Notes: generated from the sequence alone by a model not told the origin. DNA of 64,000 nt from Rubrivivax sp. (GCA_018780805.1 JADMJD010000018.1:24399-88398), one strand, 5' to 3'; shown: positions 52,391 to 62,339, counted from the stretch's first letter. Numbers and translations are program-made.

Positions 52391-53485
52391 ATGCACGACG
52401 AACCCGCCAGTTTAACGAGCCTGCTGCAGCAGCGGCTGCACCGGGCCCTGGCCGCCGACGGCGGCTGGTGGCCTTTTGACCGCTTCATGGCGGCTGCACT
52501 CTACGAGCCCGGGCTCGGCTATTACAGCCGCAGCGACCGCATGTTCGGCGGGATGCCCGAATCGGGCAGCGACTTCGTCACCGCGCCCGAGCTGTCACCG
52601 CTGTTCGGCGCCACGCTGGCCAGCGCACTGGCGCAGGCGCTGGACCAGACCGGCACCGACGAGCTCTGGGAGTTCGGTGCCGGCTCCGGTGCCCTGGCCG
52701 AACAGCTCCTGCGCGCACTGGGGGACCGGGTGCGCCGCTACCGCATCGTCGACCTGTCCGGTGCGCTGCGTGCGCGCCAGCAGGCGCGGCTGGCGCCCTG
52801 GGGTGACCGCGTCGAATGGTTGTCGGCCCTGCCCGCCACGCTGCAGGGCGTGGTGGTGGGCAACGAGGTGCTGGACGCGATGCCGGTGAAGCTGCTGCAC
52901 TTCGACGGTGCGCAGTGGTTCGAGCGCGGTGTGGGCAGCGACGGCCAGCGCTTCGGCTGGATCGACCGGCCGACCCCGCTGCGCCCGCCCGGCCCGCAGC
53001 AGGCCGTGCCGGGCACCGTGACCGAGGTCCACCCGCAGGCCGAGGCCTTTGTGCGCACGTTGGCCGTCACGCTGACCCGCGGCGCCCTCTTCCTGATCGA
53101 CTACGGTTTCCCCGAGGCCGAGTTCTACCTGCCGCAACGCCACGGCGGCACGCTGATGTGCCACCGCGCGCACCGCGCCGATACCGACCCGCTGGCCGAT
53201 GTCGGCGACAAGGACATCACCGCGCACGTCAACTTCAGCGGCATCGCCCTCGCTGGCCAGGACGCCGGCTTGCAGGTGCTGGGTTACACCTCGCAGGCGC
53301 GCTTCCTGCTGAACGCCGGCCTGATGAGCCACCTGGCCACGGCCGACCTGCCCACCCGCAGCGCCGCGCAGAAGCTGGTGAACGAACACGAGATGGGCGA
53401 GCTCTTCAAGGTCATCGGCTTCGTCAAAGGCCCGTGGTTCGACGCGCTGGGGTTCACACAGGGCGACCGCAGCCACCGCCTGTAG
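52391..53485 (+). CDS. MidA/NDUFAF7-like SAM-dependent methyltransferase
   Basis: A 364-residue class I methyltransferase of the NDUFAF7 family. The N-terminal FMAAALYEPGLGYYSR and SDFVTAPELSPLFG are signature blocks. WEFGAGSGALAEQLL is the SAM-binding loop, and NEVLDAMPVKLL the next block. Eukaryotic NDUFAF7 methylates an Arg of a complex I subunit; the bacterial target is not proven. The ATG 52391 start follows a TACAAT. Confidence 0.93.
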   Translation: MHDEPASLTSLLQQRLHRALAADGGWWPFDRFMAAALYEPGLGYYSRSDRMFGGMPESGSDFVTAPELSPLFGATLASALAQALDQTGTDELWEFGAGSGALAEQLLRALGDRVRRYRIVDLSGALRARQQARLAPWGDRVEWLSALPATLQGVVVGNEVLDAMPVKLLHFDGAQWFERGVGSDGQRFGWIDRPTPLRPPGPQQAVPGTVTEVHPQAEAFVRTLAVTLTRGALFLIDYGFPEAEFYLPQRHGGTLMCHRAHRADTDPLADVGDKDITAHVNFSGIALAGQDAGLQVLGYTSQARFLLNAGLMSHLATADLPTRSAAQKLVNEHEMGELFKVIGFVKGPWFDALGFTQGDRSHRL

Positions 53486-53578
53486 CGCGGGCGGCAGCCG
53501 CTGCCCACCGGGTTCTGGGGGATGGGTCGATGGCATGCTTCATGCCAGCATCCGCGCTCCTTGTCCTCGGAGTGCCCC

Positions 53579-54673
53579 ATGGCCTTCTTTGCTTCTCGTT
53601 GGATGCTGGCCAGTGTGCTGGCCGCCTGTGCTGCCGGCGGTGCCGCTGCGCAACGGGCCGAACTGTCGGCCGACCGCATCGGTTACCGCTGGTCGTCGCC
53701 CGCGCAGGCCGCGCCCGCCCGTGCTGGCGTGCTGGCCTCGCACCTGGTGCGCCAGGCCGGCGCGCAGTGGCTGCGGCTGCGTTTTGACGCGGTCGAGCTG
53801 GCGCCGGGCTCGGTGCTGCGGCTCACCTCGCTGCAGGACGGTGCCCAGCAGCACCTGAACGCCACCACCGCCGCGCAGTGGCAGAACACCTCGGCCTACT
53901 TCAACGGCCCGGCGGTGCGCGTGGAACTGCTGGCCGCCGAAGGCAGCGTGGGCAACCGCGTGGGCATTGCGCAGGTCATCGCCGGCCGTACCGATGTGGG
54001 CACCGAAAGCCAGTGCGGTGCGGTGGACGACCGCGTGGCGTCGAGCGCCGACAACCGGGGCCGCCTGCTCAACGTGGGCTGCACCGCCAACCTGACGGCC
54101 GATGGTTGTTTCATCACCGCCGGCCACTGCATGGCCTCGCCGGGTGACGTCGACGTGGTCGAGTTCAACGTGCCGCTGTCCAATGCCAACGGCAGCCTGG
54201 TGCACCCGCCGCCCGCCGACCAGTACGTGCCCACCAACGTGCAGCAGTCTGCCAACGGCGGCATCGGCAACGACTGGGGCGTGTTCACGGTCTTTGCCAA
54301 CACCGAAACCGGCCTCACGCCGCTGCAGGCCCAGGGCCCGGGGCTGGAGTTCTCGACCGTCACGCCCAAGCGCAAGAACCCGGTGGAGATCACCGGCTAC
54401 GGCGTGGACAGCGGCAGCGCCAACCAGACGCAGCAGGTCAGCACCGGCCCGGTGACGCAGGCCAGCGCCTCGACATCGACACTGAAGTACCGCGCCGACA
54501 CCGAAGGCGGCAACAGCGGCTCGGCGGTGCTGGTGGGCGGTCTGGTCGTGGCCATCCACACCAATGGCGGCTGCCGCACCAACAACCGCGGCGCCAACAG
54601 CGGCACGCTGATCAGCAACGCGGCCTTCCAGACCGCCTACGCCGCTGTCTGCGGCGCGCCGGTCTTCCGCTGA
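53579..54673 (+). CDS. Secreted trypsin-like serine protease (lysyl-endopeptidase like)
   Basis: A 364-residue exported protein with a signal peptide (cleavage near GAAAQ, residue 25). The catalytic triad is visible: His183 in TAGHC, Asp232 in GNDWGV, and Ser313 in GGNSGSAV. An N-terminal propeptide-like beta-domain (30-135) precedes it. Six or more Cys suggest disulphides. GGAG lies 7 nt before ATG 53579. It resembles lysyl endopeptidase-type S1 proteases, but substrate specificity is not clear. Confidence 0.9.
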   Translation: MAFFASRWMLASVLAACAAGGAAAQRAELSADRIGYRWSSPAQAAPARAGVLASHLVRQAGAQWLRLRFDAVELAPGSVLRLTSLQDGAQQHLNATTAAQWQNTSAYFNGPAVRVELLAAEGSVGNRVGIAQVIAGRTDVGTESQCGAVDDRVASSADNRGRLLNVGCTANLTADGCFITAGHCMASPGDVDVVEFNVPLSNANGSLVHPPPADQYVPTNVQQSANGGIGNDWGVFTVFANTETGLTPLQAQGPGLEFSTVTPKRKNPVEITGYGVDSGSANQTQQVSTGPVTQASASTSTLKYRADTEGGNSGSAVLVGGLVVAIHTNGGCRTNNRGANSGTLISNAAFQTAYAAVCGAPVFR

Positions 54674-54692
54674 CCGGTACGACTCTGCCCGC

Positions 54693-54884
54693 ATGCGCTG
54701 GTTGCTGGTCTTCCTGCTGGCCTTCCTGGTCTTCAACGGCCTGAAGGCCTGGCTGCAGCGCATCGGGCTGGGCCGCCTGCCCGGTGATTTCACGCTCCGG
54801 CTCTTCGGCCGCGAGCTCTACATCCCGCTGGCCAGCAGCCTGGTGCTCAGCCTGCTGGCGATGGCCATCGGGGCTTTCTTTTAG
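54693..54884 (+). CDS. DUF2905 membrane protein
   Basis: A 63-residue, two-helix membrane protein of family DUF2905. LGRLPGDFTLRLFGRELYIPLASSL is the family signature. It lies 19 bp after the serine protease gene. Function unknown. Confidence 0.88.
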   Translation: MRWLLVFLLAFLVFNGLKAWLQRIGLGRLPGDFTLRLFGRELYIPLASSLVLSLLAMAIGAFF

Positions 54885-54897
54885 GCCAGGCCACCCG

Positions 54898-54964
54898 CCG
54901 GGCCGCCCCAAGGGTGGCCTGCGCCCCCTCGGGGGGCAGCGAACGCACTGAGCGTGGGGGCCCT
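54898..54964 (-). repeat. GC-rich intergenic repeat, copy B
   Basis: Reverse-oriented copy of the element at 10543, with GGCCGCCCCAAGGG, GCGCCCCCTCGGGGGGC, GCGAACGCACTGAGC and TGGGGGCC. It lies between convergent DUF2905 and zinc-ribbon membrane genes. Confidence 0.75.
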
Positions 54965-54967
54965 ATG

Positions 54968-55348
54968 TCAGGATTCGATGTCCCAGTGGTGCTCGCACTG
55001 CCGGCAGCCGACGTTCACCAGCCGGCCATCGGTGCTGGCCTGCAGCAGCTTGAACCGCGCGTAGGTGCCGCAGGCCGGGCAACTGGCCTGGTTGGCCACG
55101 GCCTCGGCGTGTGACAGCAGGTACAGGTATCGCCGCAGCGACCACAGCCCGGCGCCGGCACACAGCAGTGTGGTGAGCAGGTCGGTCACCTTGTCGGCCA
55201 GCGTGCGGGCACTGGAAGCCGCCTCCAGCGAGCCCAGGATGCCCAGCGTGCAGAACAGCAGCAGCACCATGTGGCCATGGCTCTGCAGCAGTTCCCGCTC
55301 GTACCACTTGCGGAAACCATGCTGGCGGATGCCGTCGGCGAGGCGCAT
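54968..55348 (-). CDS. Membrane protein with C-terminal zinc ribbon
   Basis: A 126-residue protein from ATG 55348 (MRLADGIRQHGFRKWYERELL), a start chosen for its match to family-like N-termini; ATG 55381 would add 11 residues. Two hydrophobic segments (FCTLGILGSLEA, LLTTLLCAGAGLWSL) are followed by a zinc ribbon, CPAC and CRQC, near the C-terminus. No named function. Convergent with DUF2905 and divergent from the FHA-EAL gene. Confidence 0.72.
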   Translation of the reverse strand: MRLADGIRQHGFRKWYERELLQSHGHMVLLLFCTLGILGSLEAASSARTLADKVTDLLTTLLCAGAGLWSLRRYLYLLSHAEAVANQASCPACGTYARFKLLQASTDGRLVNVGCRQCEHHWDIES

Positions 55349-55419
55349 GCCGCAGATGCTGACACATCCGCCGGCTTTCATTCGGTTACGCTTGACGGCA
55401 GTGTGGCTTGGGGGCGTCG

Positions 55420-56529
55420 ATGGACGGGATCTGGTACCTGGAGCGTGTGTCAGCGGACGGTTCCACCGCCCGGCATGACCTGCTGGACTGGCCGTTCCAT
55501 GTGGGCCGTGACGCGGCCGGCAACACCCTGGTGGTGGTCGACATGGGCCTCAGCCGTCGCCACGCCCAGCTGGCGCAGGACCCGGCGGGCCGGCTCTGGC
55601 TGACCGACCTGGACAGCACCAACGGCAGCTTTGTCAACCGCGAGCGGGTCAAGGGCGCCGCGTTGCTGAAGGAACACGACGTGCTGCACTTTGCACAGGC
55701 CGAGTACCGGCTGCGCTGGCGGCCGGACACCGCCTTGTTCGAGGCCCCGGCCGAGCCCGACAAGACCCGCCTGGTGCAGCGTGACCTGAGCGCCAACTTC
55801 GCGCCGCAGGAGCCGCAGTTCCTGGAGCTGCTGGCCGGCCGCGGGCTGTCGGGGGCGATCCAGCCCATCGTGCAGGCCCAGGGCGGTGCGCTGTTTGCCT
55901 ACGAACTGCTGGGGCGGGGGGAGCACCCCGAGCTGCCGCGTTCACCGATGCAGCTGTTCAGCCTGGCGGCGGTGCTGAAGCGCGAAGCCGAGTTGAGCCA
56001 GGCCTTCCGCGACCTGGGCATTGAGCGTGTGGCGGCGGGCCTTCCGGGCACAACGCTGTTTGTCAACACACACCCCAAGGAGACCTTTGAGCCGGCCTTC
56101 GTGGACGCGCTGGTGCGCTTGCGCGACGAGCGTGCCGCCGTGGAACTGGTGGTCGAGGTGCACGAAACCGCGGTGGTCGATGTGACCCGCTTGCGTGAAC
56201 TGGCAGCGCGTCTGAAGGACCTGGGCATGCGCTTCGCCTACGACGACTTTGGTGCCGGCGAATCGCGGCTGGTCGAGCTGGGCGAAGTGCCGCCGCACTT
56301 CGTCAAGTTCGACATGGGGCTGATCCGCGACATCGACCGGGCCTCGCCCAACAAACAGAAGGTGGTGCACGACATGGTGCGCCTGGTGCACGACCTGGGC
56401 GCGGTGGCGTTGGCCGAAGGCGTGGAAACCGAGGCCGAAGCGGTGGTCTGCCGGCAGATGGGCTTCGACCTGATCCAGGGTTACCTGACGGGCAAACCGG
56501 GGCCCTTGCCACCTTCAAGCGCAGCCTGA
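55420..56529 (+). CDS. FHA-EAL fusion protein, probable c-di-GMP phosphodiesterase
   Basis: A 369-residue cytosolic protein. The FHA domain (about 5-100) shows GRD (29-31), SRRH (45-48) and STNGS (66-70), typical of phosphothreonine binding. The EAL domain (about 140-360) has ELL in place of EAL (Glu162), Asn216, Glu246, DDFGAG (275-280), Lys296, Glu333 and Gln353; all metal and substrate ligands are present, so hydrolysis of c-di-GMP to pGpG is likely. ATG 55420 was chosen over a TTG upstream. The FHA-EAL pairing could couple Ser/Thr phosphorylation to c-di-GMP levels (inference). Its 3' end overlaps convergent cca by 49 bp. Confidence 0.88.
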   Translation: MDGIWYLERVSADGSTARHDLLDWPFHVGRDAAGNTLVVVDMGLSRRHAQLAQDPAGRLWLTDLDSTNGSFVNRERVKGAALLKEHDVLHFAQAEYRLRWRPDTALFEAPAEPDKTRLVQRDLSANFAPQEPQFLELLAGRGLSGAIQPIVQAQGGALFAYELLGRGEHPELPRSPMQLFSLAAVLKREAELSQAFRDLGIERVAAGLPGTTLFVNTHPKETFEPAFVDALVRLRDERAAVELVVEVHETAVVDVTRLRELAARLKDLGMRFAYDDFGAGESRLVELGEVPPHFVKFDMGLIRDIDRASPNKQKVVHDMVRLVHDLGAVALAEGVETEAEAVVCRQMGFDLIQGYLTGKPGPLPPSSAA

Positions 56530-57575
56530 AGCGCCGCTGCCACGGCCGCCACGCGCGCGGCCAGGATGGCCGCACCCACCGCCGGGCCGGGCGGCTGGCC
56601 TGCCGCCACGGCCGCGGTGTCCATCGCGCGCGCTGCGGCCAGCGCCAGCGGCAGCCGCTGCTGATGGGTCGCACCACACACTTGCAGCAGTTCGGCAAAA
56701 CGCTCTGGCCGGCGCAGCGCATCGCAGCGCATCAGCAGCGCCACCAGGGCGTCTGCGTCCAGCCTGTCGCCGGCCCGCACCTGCGGCGCGGTCTGCAGCG
56801 CCAGCTCGGCCAGTTCGCGGCAGGCGCTGGGCACCCGCAGCCGGTCCGCCAACGCGCGGGCGGCGGCCGGCACCAGGCCCTGGGCCAGCAGCAGGCCGGC
56901 CCAGCGCACGGTGAGCGGGCCGTCGGCGGGCGGCAACACCGGGCGCTGGTTCAGTTCGGGCAGCAGGCGCCGCAGCGCGCCGCAGCCGTCCAGCACCTCG
57001 AACATGCGTGCCGGTCGGGCCTCCATCAATCCGCGGGACAGCTCCTGCCACACACGCTCGGGCACCAGCGCGTCCACCTCGCCGCTGGCCACCATCTGCG
57101 CCAGCAAGGCCTCGGTCTCGGGGGCCACCGTGAAGTCGTCGAAACGCGCCGCCAGCCGCGCCAGGCGCAGCAGACGAACCGGGTCTTCCACGAAGGCCGG
57201 GGACACATGGCGCAGCACCCGTGCGTCCAGATCGCGTTGGCCGCCGCAAGGGTCGATCAGCGTGCCGTCGGCCTCGCGTGCCATGGCGTTGATCGTGAGG
57301 TCACGGCGCGCCAGGTCCTGTTCCAGTGTCACGTCGGGCGCGGCCTGGAACACGAAGCCGTGGTAACCCGGCGCGCTCTTGCGTTCGGTGCGGGCCAGGG
57401 CGTATTCCTCACCCGTTTGCGGGTGCAGGAACACCGGGAAGTCGCGGCCCACCGGGCGGAAGCCGGCGTCCAGCATCTGCTGCGGCGTGGCGCCCACGAC
57501 CACCCAGTCGCGGTCGCCGGGCGGGCGGCCCAGCAGCGCATCACGCACCGCACCGCCGACCTCAAAGACGATCAC
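56481..57575 (-). CDS. cca: CCA-adding tRNA nucleotidyltransferase
   Basis: A 364-residue class II CCA enzyme repairing tRNA 3' ends. [18 protein letters not shown] (catalytic Asp pair), [10 protein letters not shown] and [16 protein letters not shown] are diagnostic. The longer proteobacterial form carries a C-terminal HD domain, which is absent here. The GTG start 57575 overlaps the stop of the GST gene. Its tail overlaps the FHA-EAL gene (convergent). Confidence 0.94.
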   Translation of the reverse strand: MIVFEVGGAVRDALLGRPPGDRDWVVVGATPQQMLDAGFRPVGRDFPVFLHPQTGEEYALARTERKSAPGYHGFVFQAAPDVTLEQDLARRDLTINAMAREADGTLIDPCGGQRDLDARVLRHVSPAFVEDPVRLLRLARLAARFDDFTVAPETEALLAQMVASGEVDALVPERVWQELSRGLMEARPARMFEVLDGCGALRRLLPELNQRPVLPPADGPLTVRWAGLLLAQGLVPAAARALADRLRVPSACRELAELALQTAPQVRAGDRLDADALVALLMRCDALRRPERFAELLQVCGATHQQRLPLALAAARAMDTAAVAAGQPPGPAVGAAILAARVAAVAAALQAALEGGKGPGLPVR

Positions 57576-58246
57576 GGGGCCGGGCGGTAGGGCTCGTCTT
57601 CGGCGATGTAATCGCGTTCCAGCAGCGCGTCGGCGATCCAGGCCGCCACGCCGGGGGCGGTGCGCAGGCGCTCGACGTAGGCGCGTGTGGTGTCGCTCAT
57701 CGGCAGCGCGTAGGTCAGCAGCCGCATCGCCACCGGCGCGAAGAAGGCATCGGCCGCACCAAAGGCGCCGAACAGGAAGGGGCCGCCGCTGGCCTGCAGC
57801 GCAGCGGCCCAGAGCTGCTCGATGCGGGCCACGTCGCGCTGCACGGCCGGCTGTTCGGCCCAGACCTTGGCGCCCACCTCGGGCAGATGGGCCTCGATGT
57901 TCATCGGGCAGTGGTTGCGCAGCGCGCCGAAGCCGCTGTGCATCTCGGCGCACAGGCTGCGGGCCCGGGCGCGGGCGTTTTTGTCCGCCGGCCAGATGCC
58001 GGGATGCAGTTCGCCCAGGGTTTCGACGATGGCCAGCGTGTCCCACACCGCAAAACCGTCGTCCAGCACCAGCACGGGCACCTTGCCCGCCGGGTTGACC
58101 TGCGCCACCGCCTGGCGGAAGGGCGAGTTGGCGCTGAAGTCGAAGCGCAGCATCACTTCGTCAAATGGGATGCCCAGGCCACGCATCAGCACCCAGGGGC
58201 GCATGGACCAGGACGAGTAGTTCTTGTTGCCGATGATGAGTTTCAT
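57572..58246 (-). CDS. Glutathione S-transferase
   Basis: A 224-residue protein. The thioredoxin-fold N-terminal part has [16 protein letters not shown] and [14 protein letters not shown], and the helical C-terminal domain follows. ATG 58246 is chosen ([11 protein letters not shown]). Upstream of cca in the same direction with a TGA/GTG overlap. Substrate unknown. Confidence 0.9.
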   Translation of the reverse strand: MKLIIGNKNYSSWSMRPWVLMRGLGIPFDEVMLRFDFSANSPFRQAVAQVNPAGKVPVLVLDDGFAVWDTLAIVETLGELHPGIWPADKNARARARSLCAEMHSGFGALRNHCPMNIEAHLPEVGAKVWAEQPAVQRDVARIEQLWAAALQASGGPFLFGAFGAADAFFAPVAMRLLTYALPMSDTTRAYVERLRTAPGVAAWIADALLERDYIAEDEPYRPAP

Positions 58247-58260
58247 GTCAGGTCTCCTGC

Positions 58261-58326
58261 AGGGCCGCCCCAAAGGAGACCTGCGCCCTCTCGGGGGGCT
58301 GCGAACGAAGTGAGCTTGGGGGCCAC
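58261..58326 (-). repeat. GC-rich intergenic repeat, copy C
   Basis: Reverse-oriented copy: GGCCGCCCCAAAGG, GCGCCCTCTCGGGGGGC, GCGAACGAAGTGAGC, TGGGGGCC. It fills the gap between two same-strand genes, the NDUFA9-like gene and GST. Confidence 0.75.
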
Positions 58327-58327
58327 A

Positions 58328-59281
58328 TCAATCCCTTCTTGCGTGGGCCCGGAAGCCGTCAAAACGCTGGCGGCCGGGGCGCTGGCCCAGGTAGAGCGGG
58401 GCCACGGCCTCCAGCGCCGCGGGTGTGATGCCCAGCGCGGCCAGGCCCGGCAGCGTGCCGCTGGCCACATTGGGCACTTTCATCGAATCGAGGTTGTCGG
58501 CCGACATCAGCGGCTCGCCGGGCGCCAGCGCCATCAGCCCGGCTTGCAGCCGGCCCAAGGCGTCCGGCAGCGGCAGCACCGGCCGTTCGTGGCCCGACCA
58601 TCGGCCCGCGAGCCGCATCAGATCGGCCAGCGTGTAGATGCCGGGCCCAGCCGCCTCGACCACCTGGCCGATGCTGCTGCGCTGCTGCAGCGCGGCCAGC
58701 ACGGCCGCGGCCACGTCTTCCACCCACACCGGCTGGAAGCGCGCCGTGCTGCCGGCCAGCGGCACCACCGGCGCCAGCGCCTGCAGGTGTGCGAAGACGT
58801 TGAGGAAACGGTCGTCGGCACCGAAGATCACCGACGGGCGGATCAGCGTCAGGTCCAGGCCCGCGGCCGACAAAGCGGCTTCGCCATCGGTCTTGCTGCG
58901 CAGGTAGTTCGACGGCGCTCCGGGGCCCACCCCCAGCGCGCTGATGTGCACCAGCCGCCGCACGCCGGTGGCCGCCATCGCCGCGGCCAGCCGCTGAGGC
59001 AGCGCCACGTGCACGCGTTCGAACGCGGCCGGGCGGCCATGCAGGATGGCCACCAGGTTGACCACCGCATCGCAGCCGGCCAGCAGGCGGCGCAACGCCG
59101 CTTCATCGTGCACGTCGGCCTGCGCCAGCTCGAGCGTGGGCAGCGGCTGCAGCGCCTGGCCGTGGCGCAACCGGCGCGTGGGCACACGCACCGTCCAGCC
59201 GGCGCGCTGCAGGCGTTCACACAGCGAGCGGCCCACAAACCCGGTACCGCCCAGCACCAGCACCCGACCTGGCGCGCTCAT
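58328..59281 (-). CDS. NDUFA9-like NAD(P)-binding protein
   Basis: A 317-residue atypical short-chain dehydrogenase of the complex I NDUFA9 family. The Rossmann loop VLVLGGTGFVGRSL is at the N-terminus; NYLRSKTDGEAAL and the C-terminal extension are typical. ATG 59281 overlaps the transglycosylase stop (ATGA). Function in bacteria not settled; probably quinone- or membrane-related redox chemistry. Confidence 0.88.
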   Translation of the reverse strand: MSAPGRVLVLGGTGFVGRSLCERLQRAGWTVRVPTRRLRHGQALQPLPTLELAQADVHDEAALRRLLAGCDAVVNLVAILHGRPAAFERVHVALPQRLAAAMAATGVRRLVHISALGVGPGAPSNYLRSKTDGEAALSAAGLDLTLIRPSVIFGADDRFLNVFAHLQALAPVVPLAGSTARFQPVWVEDVAAAVLAALQQRSSIGQVVEAAGPGIYTLADLMRLAGRWSGHERPVLPLPDALGRLQAGLMALAPGEPLMSADNLDSMKVPNVASGTLPGLAALGITPAALEAVAPLYLGQRPGRQRFDGFRAHARRD

Positions 59282-61275
59282 GGCAGATCCTTGTTGGGCG
59301 CTGCGGCCTGCGGCGGCCGCGGCCCCACGGTGGCACCCAGGCGCGCCTTCAACGAGGTGCCGGGCTCGCCCAGCACCGCCGCGTAGTGCACCGCGTTGGC
59401 GAGCACCTTCTTCACGTAATCGCGGGTCTCGTTGAACGGGATGTTCTCGACCCAGGCCGCCGTTTCCAGCACCGGGCCTTCGCGCCAGCGCCGCGGCCGG
59501 CCCGGGCCGGCGTTGTAGCCGGCGATGGCCAGTGGCTGCGCGCCGTTGAAATCGTCGGTCAGCAGCTTCAGGTAAGCCGTGCCCAAGCGCAGGTTCACGT
59601 CGCGGTCGTTGATCATCGTGGGTTTGTAGTCCAGGCCCAGCTTCTTGGCCGTCCAGCGGGCTGTGGCCGGCATCAGCTGCATCAGCCCGCTGGCACCAAC
59701 GCCGGAGCGGGCGTCCGTGATGAACCGCGATTCCTGCCGCACCAGGCCGTAGATGGTGGCGGCGTCCAGGCCAGCCGCCTGGGCCTGCGCCGTCACATCG
59801 GCGCGGAAGGGTGTGGGGTAACGCTGGCCGAGGTCGATTTCGCTGCGCGTGCGTTCGCTGGTGTTGATGCAGCGGTCCCACACCTCGCGCGCGCAGGCCT
59901 GCTGCGCGGCGGCCAGCAGCGCACGGTCGCCCTCCAGGTCGCGCAGCGTGAAGTTCCATTCGCGCACCCCTTCGCTGCGCAGGCCCAGCTCGATCAGCTG
60001 CAGCGCACGCTGCAGGCCGGGCGTGGCGCGGGCGGCGTTGCGCTCGGCGTCGCTCACCGGTGCAGGCGCGGGCGGCGGTGCAAAACGCCCGCCCAGGTCT
60101 TCCAGCGCCAGCAGGCCGTAGAAGCTGTGGGGCCCGGCCAGCGCCTGCAGCTGGCGTTGGGCTTCGGCGCGGGTGGCGTCGCCCTTTTCACCCTTGGCGG
60201 CCGTGGCCTGCAGCGCACGGGCCTTCCAGTACACCCAGGCCGGATCGGCCTGCTCGGCCGGGCGCATGGCCTGCACCTGGCGCAGCAGCAAGGCCCAGTC
60301 CGGGCCCCGCTCGGCGCGCAGCGCGGCGCGCGCCCCCCAGACCAGGGTCTCGGCCGGCCAGTCCATGCGGTGTTCGCTGCGCACATGGGCCCAGGCGCGG
60401 TTGTAGGCCGCGGCGGCTGTGGGCGCCAGCTTCAGCGCGGCCTGGCGGCCGATGCCGGCCCAGGCGTAGGCCGATTGCGAGGGCACCAGGCGCTCTTCCC
60501 ACTCGGCGGCCAGGCCGGCAGCGGCCTCGGGGTCGGTGTTGGCCAGGCGCAGCAGCGCGGCCAGCGCGGCTTCGCCGTCCCGCTCCTGCACCGCGCTGCG
60601 TGGGTGGCGGGCCAGCCATTGCGCGGGGTTGTCCAGCGCGTCCCGCAGGCGGCGCTCCACCGGTGCGCCCAACATGGCGGCAGCGGCCAGCGCGGCCCTG
60701 GGCCGGTTGTTTTCCACCGCCAGCCGCACCACCGGCCACACCTGCTCGGGCCCGAAACGGCCGGCCTCGGCCAGCGTGCGTGCCATCAGCGTGCAGCCGT
60801 CGTCGTCGCGGCGCTGGGCCAGCCAGGCGCTGGCGGCGGCCTCGGTCACGTTCTGGCCGTCGAGGTGGCGCACCAGCAGCGCATAACAATCGACCTCGCG
60901 GTCGTCGGCCATGCGAAAGCGCGGGTGCTCGCGGCGGAAGTTGTCCCAGTCGCGGCGCTGGCCCAGCACCAGCAGCCAGTCGTTGCGCAGCCGGTCTTCC
61001 ACGTAGCTGCCGGGCCAGCGGGCGTAGAACGCATCGAGCTCGGGCTGCTGCGCGTCCTTCAGGCGGGTGCCGAGCTCCCAGTAGTCCACCCAGGACGCCA
61101 GCGGGTGCTGCTGGCGCAGGGCCTGCTCCCGCAGCGTGGTCAGGCGGTTGCGGTCGTTGCTGCGCAGCGCATCGCGGGCGTCCAGCACGGCCTTGTCGGC
61201 GGCGGGCTGGGCCCAGGCGGGTGCGGCCCAGCAGGCGGACAGGGCAAGAAGACAGACAGACAGGACTCGGGACAT
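59278..61275 (-). CDS. Soluble lytic transglycosylase (Slt70-like)
   Basis: A 665-residue periplasmic peptidoglycan-cleaving enzyme. Signal peptide (APAWAQ near residue 23), a long superhelical alpha domain, and a C-terminal GEWL-like domain with catalytic Glu in LVRQESRF, GLMQLMP and AGYNAGPGR. ATG 61275 is preferred over an immediately upstream GTG. In an operon with the NDUFA9-like gene (overlapping). Confidence 0.93.
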   Translation of the reverse strand: MSRVLSVCLLALSACWAAPAWAQPAADKAVLDARDALRSNDRNRLTTLREQALRQQHPLASWVDYWELGTRLKDAQQPELDAFYARWPGSYVEDRLRNDWLLVLGQRRDWDNFRREHPRFRMADDREVDCYALLVRHLDGQNVTEAAASAWLAQRRDDDGCTLMARTLAEAGRFGPEQVWPVVRLAVENNRPRAALAAAAMLGAPVERRLRDALDNPAQWLARHPRSAVQERDGEAALAALLRLANTDPEAAAGLAAEWEERLVPSQSAYAWAGIGRQAALKLAPTAAAAYNRAWAHVRSEHRMDWPAETLVWGARAALRAERGPDWALLLRQVQAMRPAEQADPAWVYWKARALQATAAKGEKGDATRAEAQRQLQALAGPHSFYGLLALEDLGGRFAPPPAPAPVSDAERNAARATPGLQRALQLIELGLRSEGVREWNFTLRDLEGDRALLAAAQQACAREVWDRCINTSERTRSEIDLGQRYPTPFRADVTAQAQAAGLDAATIYGLVRQESRFITDARSGVGASGLMQLMPATARWTAKKLGLDYKPTMINDRDVNLRLGTAYLKLLTDDFNGAQPLAIAGYNAGPGRPRRWREGPVLETAAWVENIPFNETRDYVKKVLANAVHYAAVLGEPGTSLKARLGATVGPRPPQAAAPNKDLP

Positions 61276-61284
61276 CACCCGAAA

Positions 61285-62244
61285 TTAGCACAGGGGGGTG
61301 TCGGCGTCCTGCACACGCCGGATGGCCGCGCGTGTGACCGCGGCTTCGGCCAGCAGCCAATCGCTGAAGGCCTGCACCTCGGGCTGCTGGCGGCGGGCCG
61401 GCCAGTGCACCAGCCAGTAGGCGAAGGGCGAGGTGATGCGGCCGGCGGCACCGAAGGGCTCGACCAGGTCACCACGTTCGATCGCCTCGCCCACCAGGGC
61501 CCAGCGCGCCAGCGCCAGCCCCTGGCCCGACAGCGCGGCCTGGATCTGCTGGTAGGTGTAGTTCAGGTAGAGCCAGCCCTGCGGTTCGGTGCCGGCCGGC
61601 GCGTGCACCTTCAGCCAGTGGCGCCAGCTCAGGTACTCGGCGCTGGGGCGGTGGTCGTCTTCTTCCAGCAGCGTGTGCCGCACCAGGTCGGCCGGGCTGC
61701 GCAGCGGCAGCCGCGCCAGCAGCGCCGGGCTGGCCACAGGCGTGAGCACTTCGTCGAACAGCGGCGTGGCGCTTTCGGGGGCGTCCTTGGGGTGCACGTA
61801 GCGCAGCGCGAGGTCGATCTCCGGGTCGTCGGCGTCGGCCAGCCGATCCACGGCCGAGATGCGGATGTCGATGCCGGGGTGCAAAGCCTGGAAGCCGGCC
61901 AGCCGCGGGATCAGCCAGAGCGACGCCAACGACGCAAACGTGGTCACCGCCACATGGCGCCGCGCCTGGCTGTGGCGGATCTGGTGCACCGTGCTGTCCA
62001 GGCGCTCCAGCAGCGGCACCACGGTGCGCAGCAGCGTGGCGCCGGCCGTGGTGAGCTCCACATGGCGCGTGCCGCGGTGGAACAGCGCGGTGCCCACCTC
62101 GGCCTCCAGCGCCTGGATCTGCCGGCTGATGGCGGGCTGGCTCAGGTGCAGCTCCGTGGCCGCGGCGCCGAAGGCCAGGCGCCGGGCCACCGCCTCGAAG
62201 GCACGCAAGGGGCCGATGGCCAGCGGGCGGGTGCTTTGTTTCAT
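61285..62244 (-). CDS. LysR-family transcriptional regulator (GcvA-like)
   Basis: A 319-residue LysR regulator. The winged HTH (LRAFEAVARRLAFGAAATEL, LSQPAISRQIQALE) is at 13-60, and the periplasmic-binding-like effector domain at 95-300. The C-terminal WLL segment resembles GcvA/AmpR-like members. Divergent from a DUF2917 gene over a 95-bp gap, a common LysR-target arrangement. Confidence 0.93.
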   Translation of the reverse strand: MKQSTRPLAIGPLRAFEAVARRLAFGAAATELHLSQPAISRQIQALEAEVGTALFHRGTRHVELTTAGATLLRTVVPLLERLDSTVHQIRHSQARRHVAVTTFASLASLWLIPRLAGFQALHPGIDIRISAVDRLADADDPEIDLALRYVHPKDAPESATPLFDEVLTPVASPALLARLPLRSPADLVRHTLLEEDDHRPSAEYLSWRHWLKVHAPAGTEPQGWLYLNYTYQQIQAALSGQGLALARWALVGEAIERGDLVEPFGAAGRITSPFAYWLVHWPARRQQPEVQAFSDWLLAEAAVTRAAIRRVQDADTPLC

Positions 62245-62339
62245 GCGTTCGGATTATCAATCTCAAGCACCGATCTCATTGGACCTCATGGGGTTGTCTA
62301 TCGAAAATTGAGCCCATCAAACCCCACCAGGAGCGCGCC

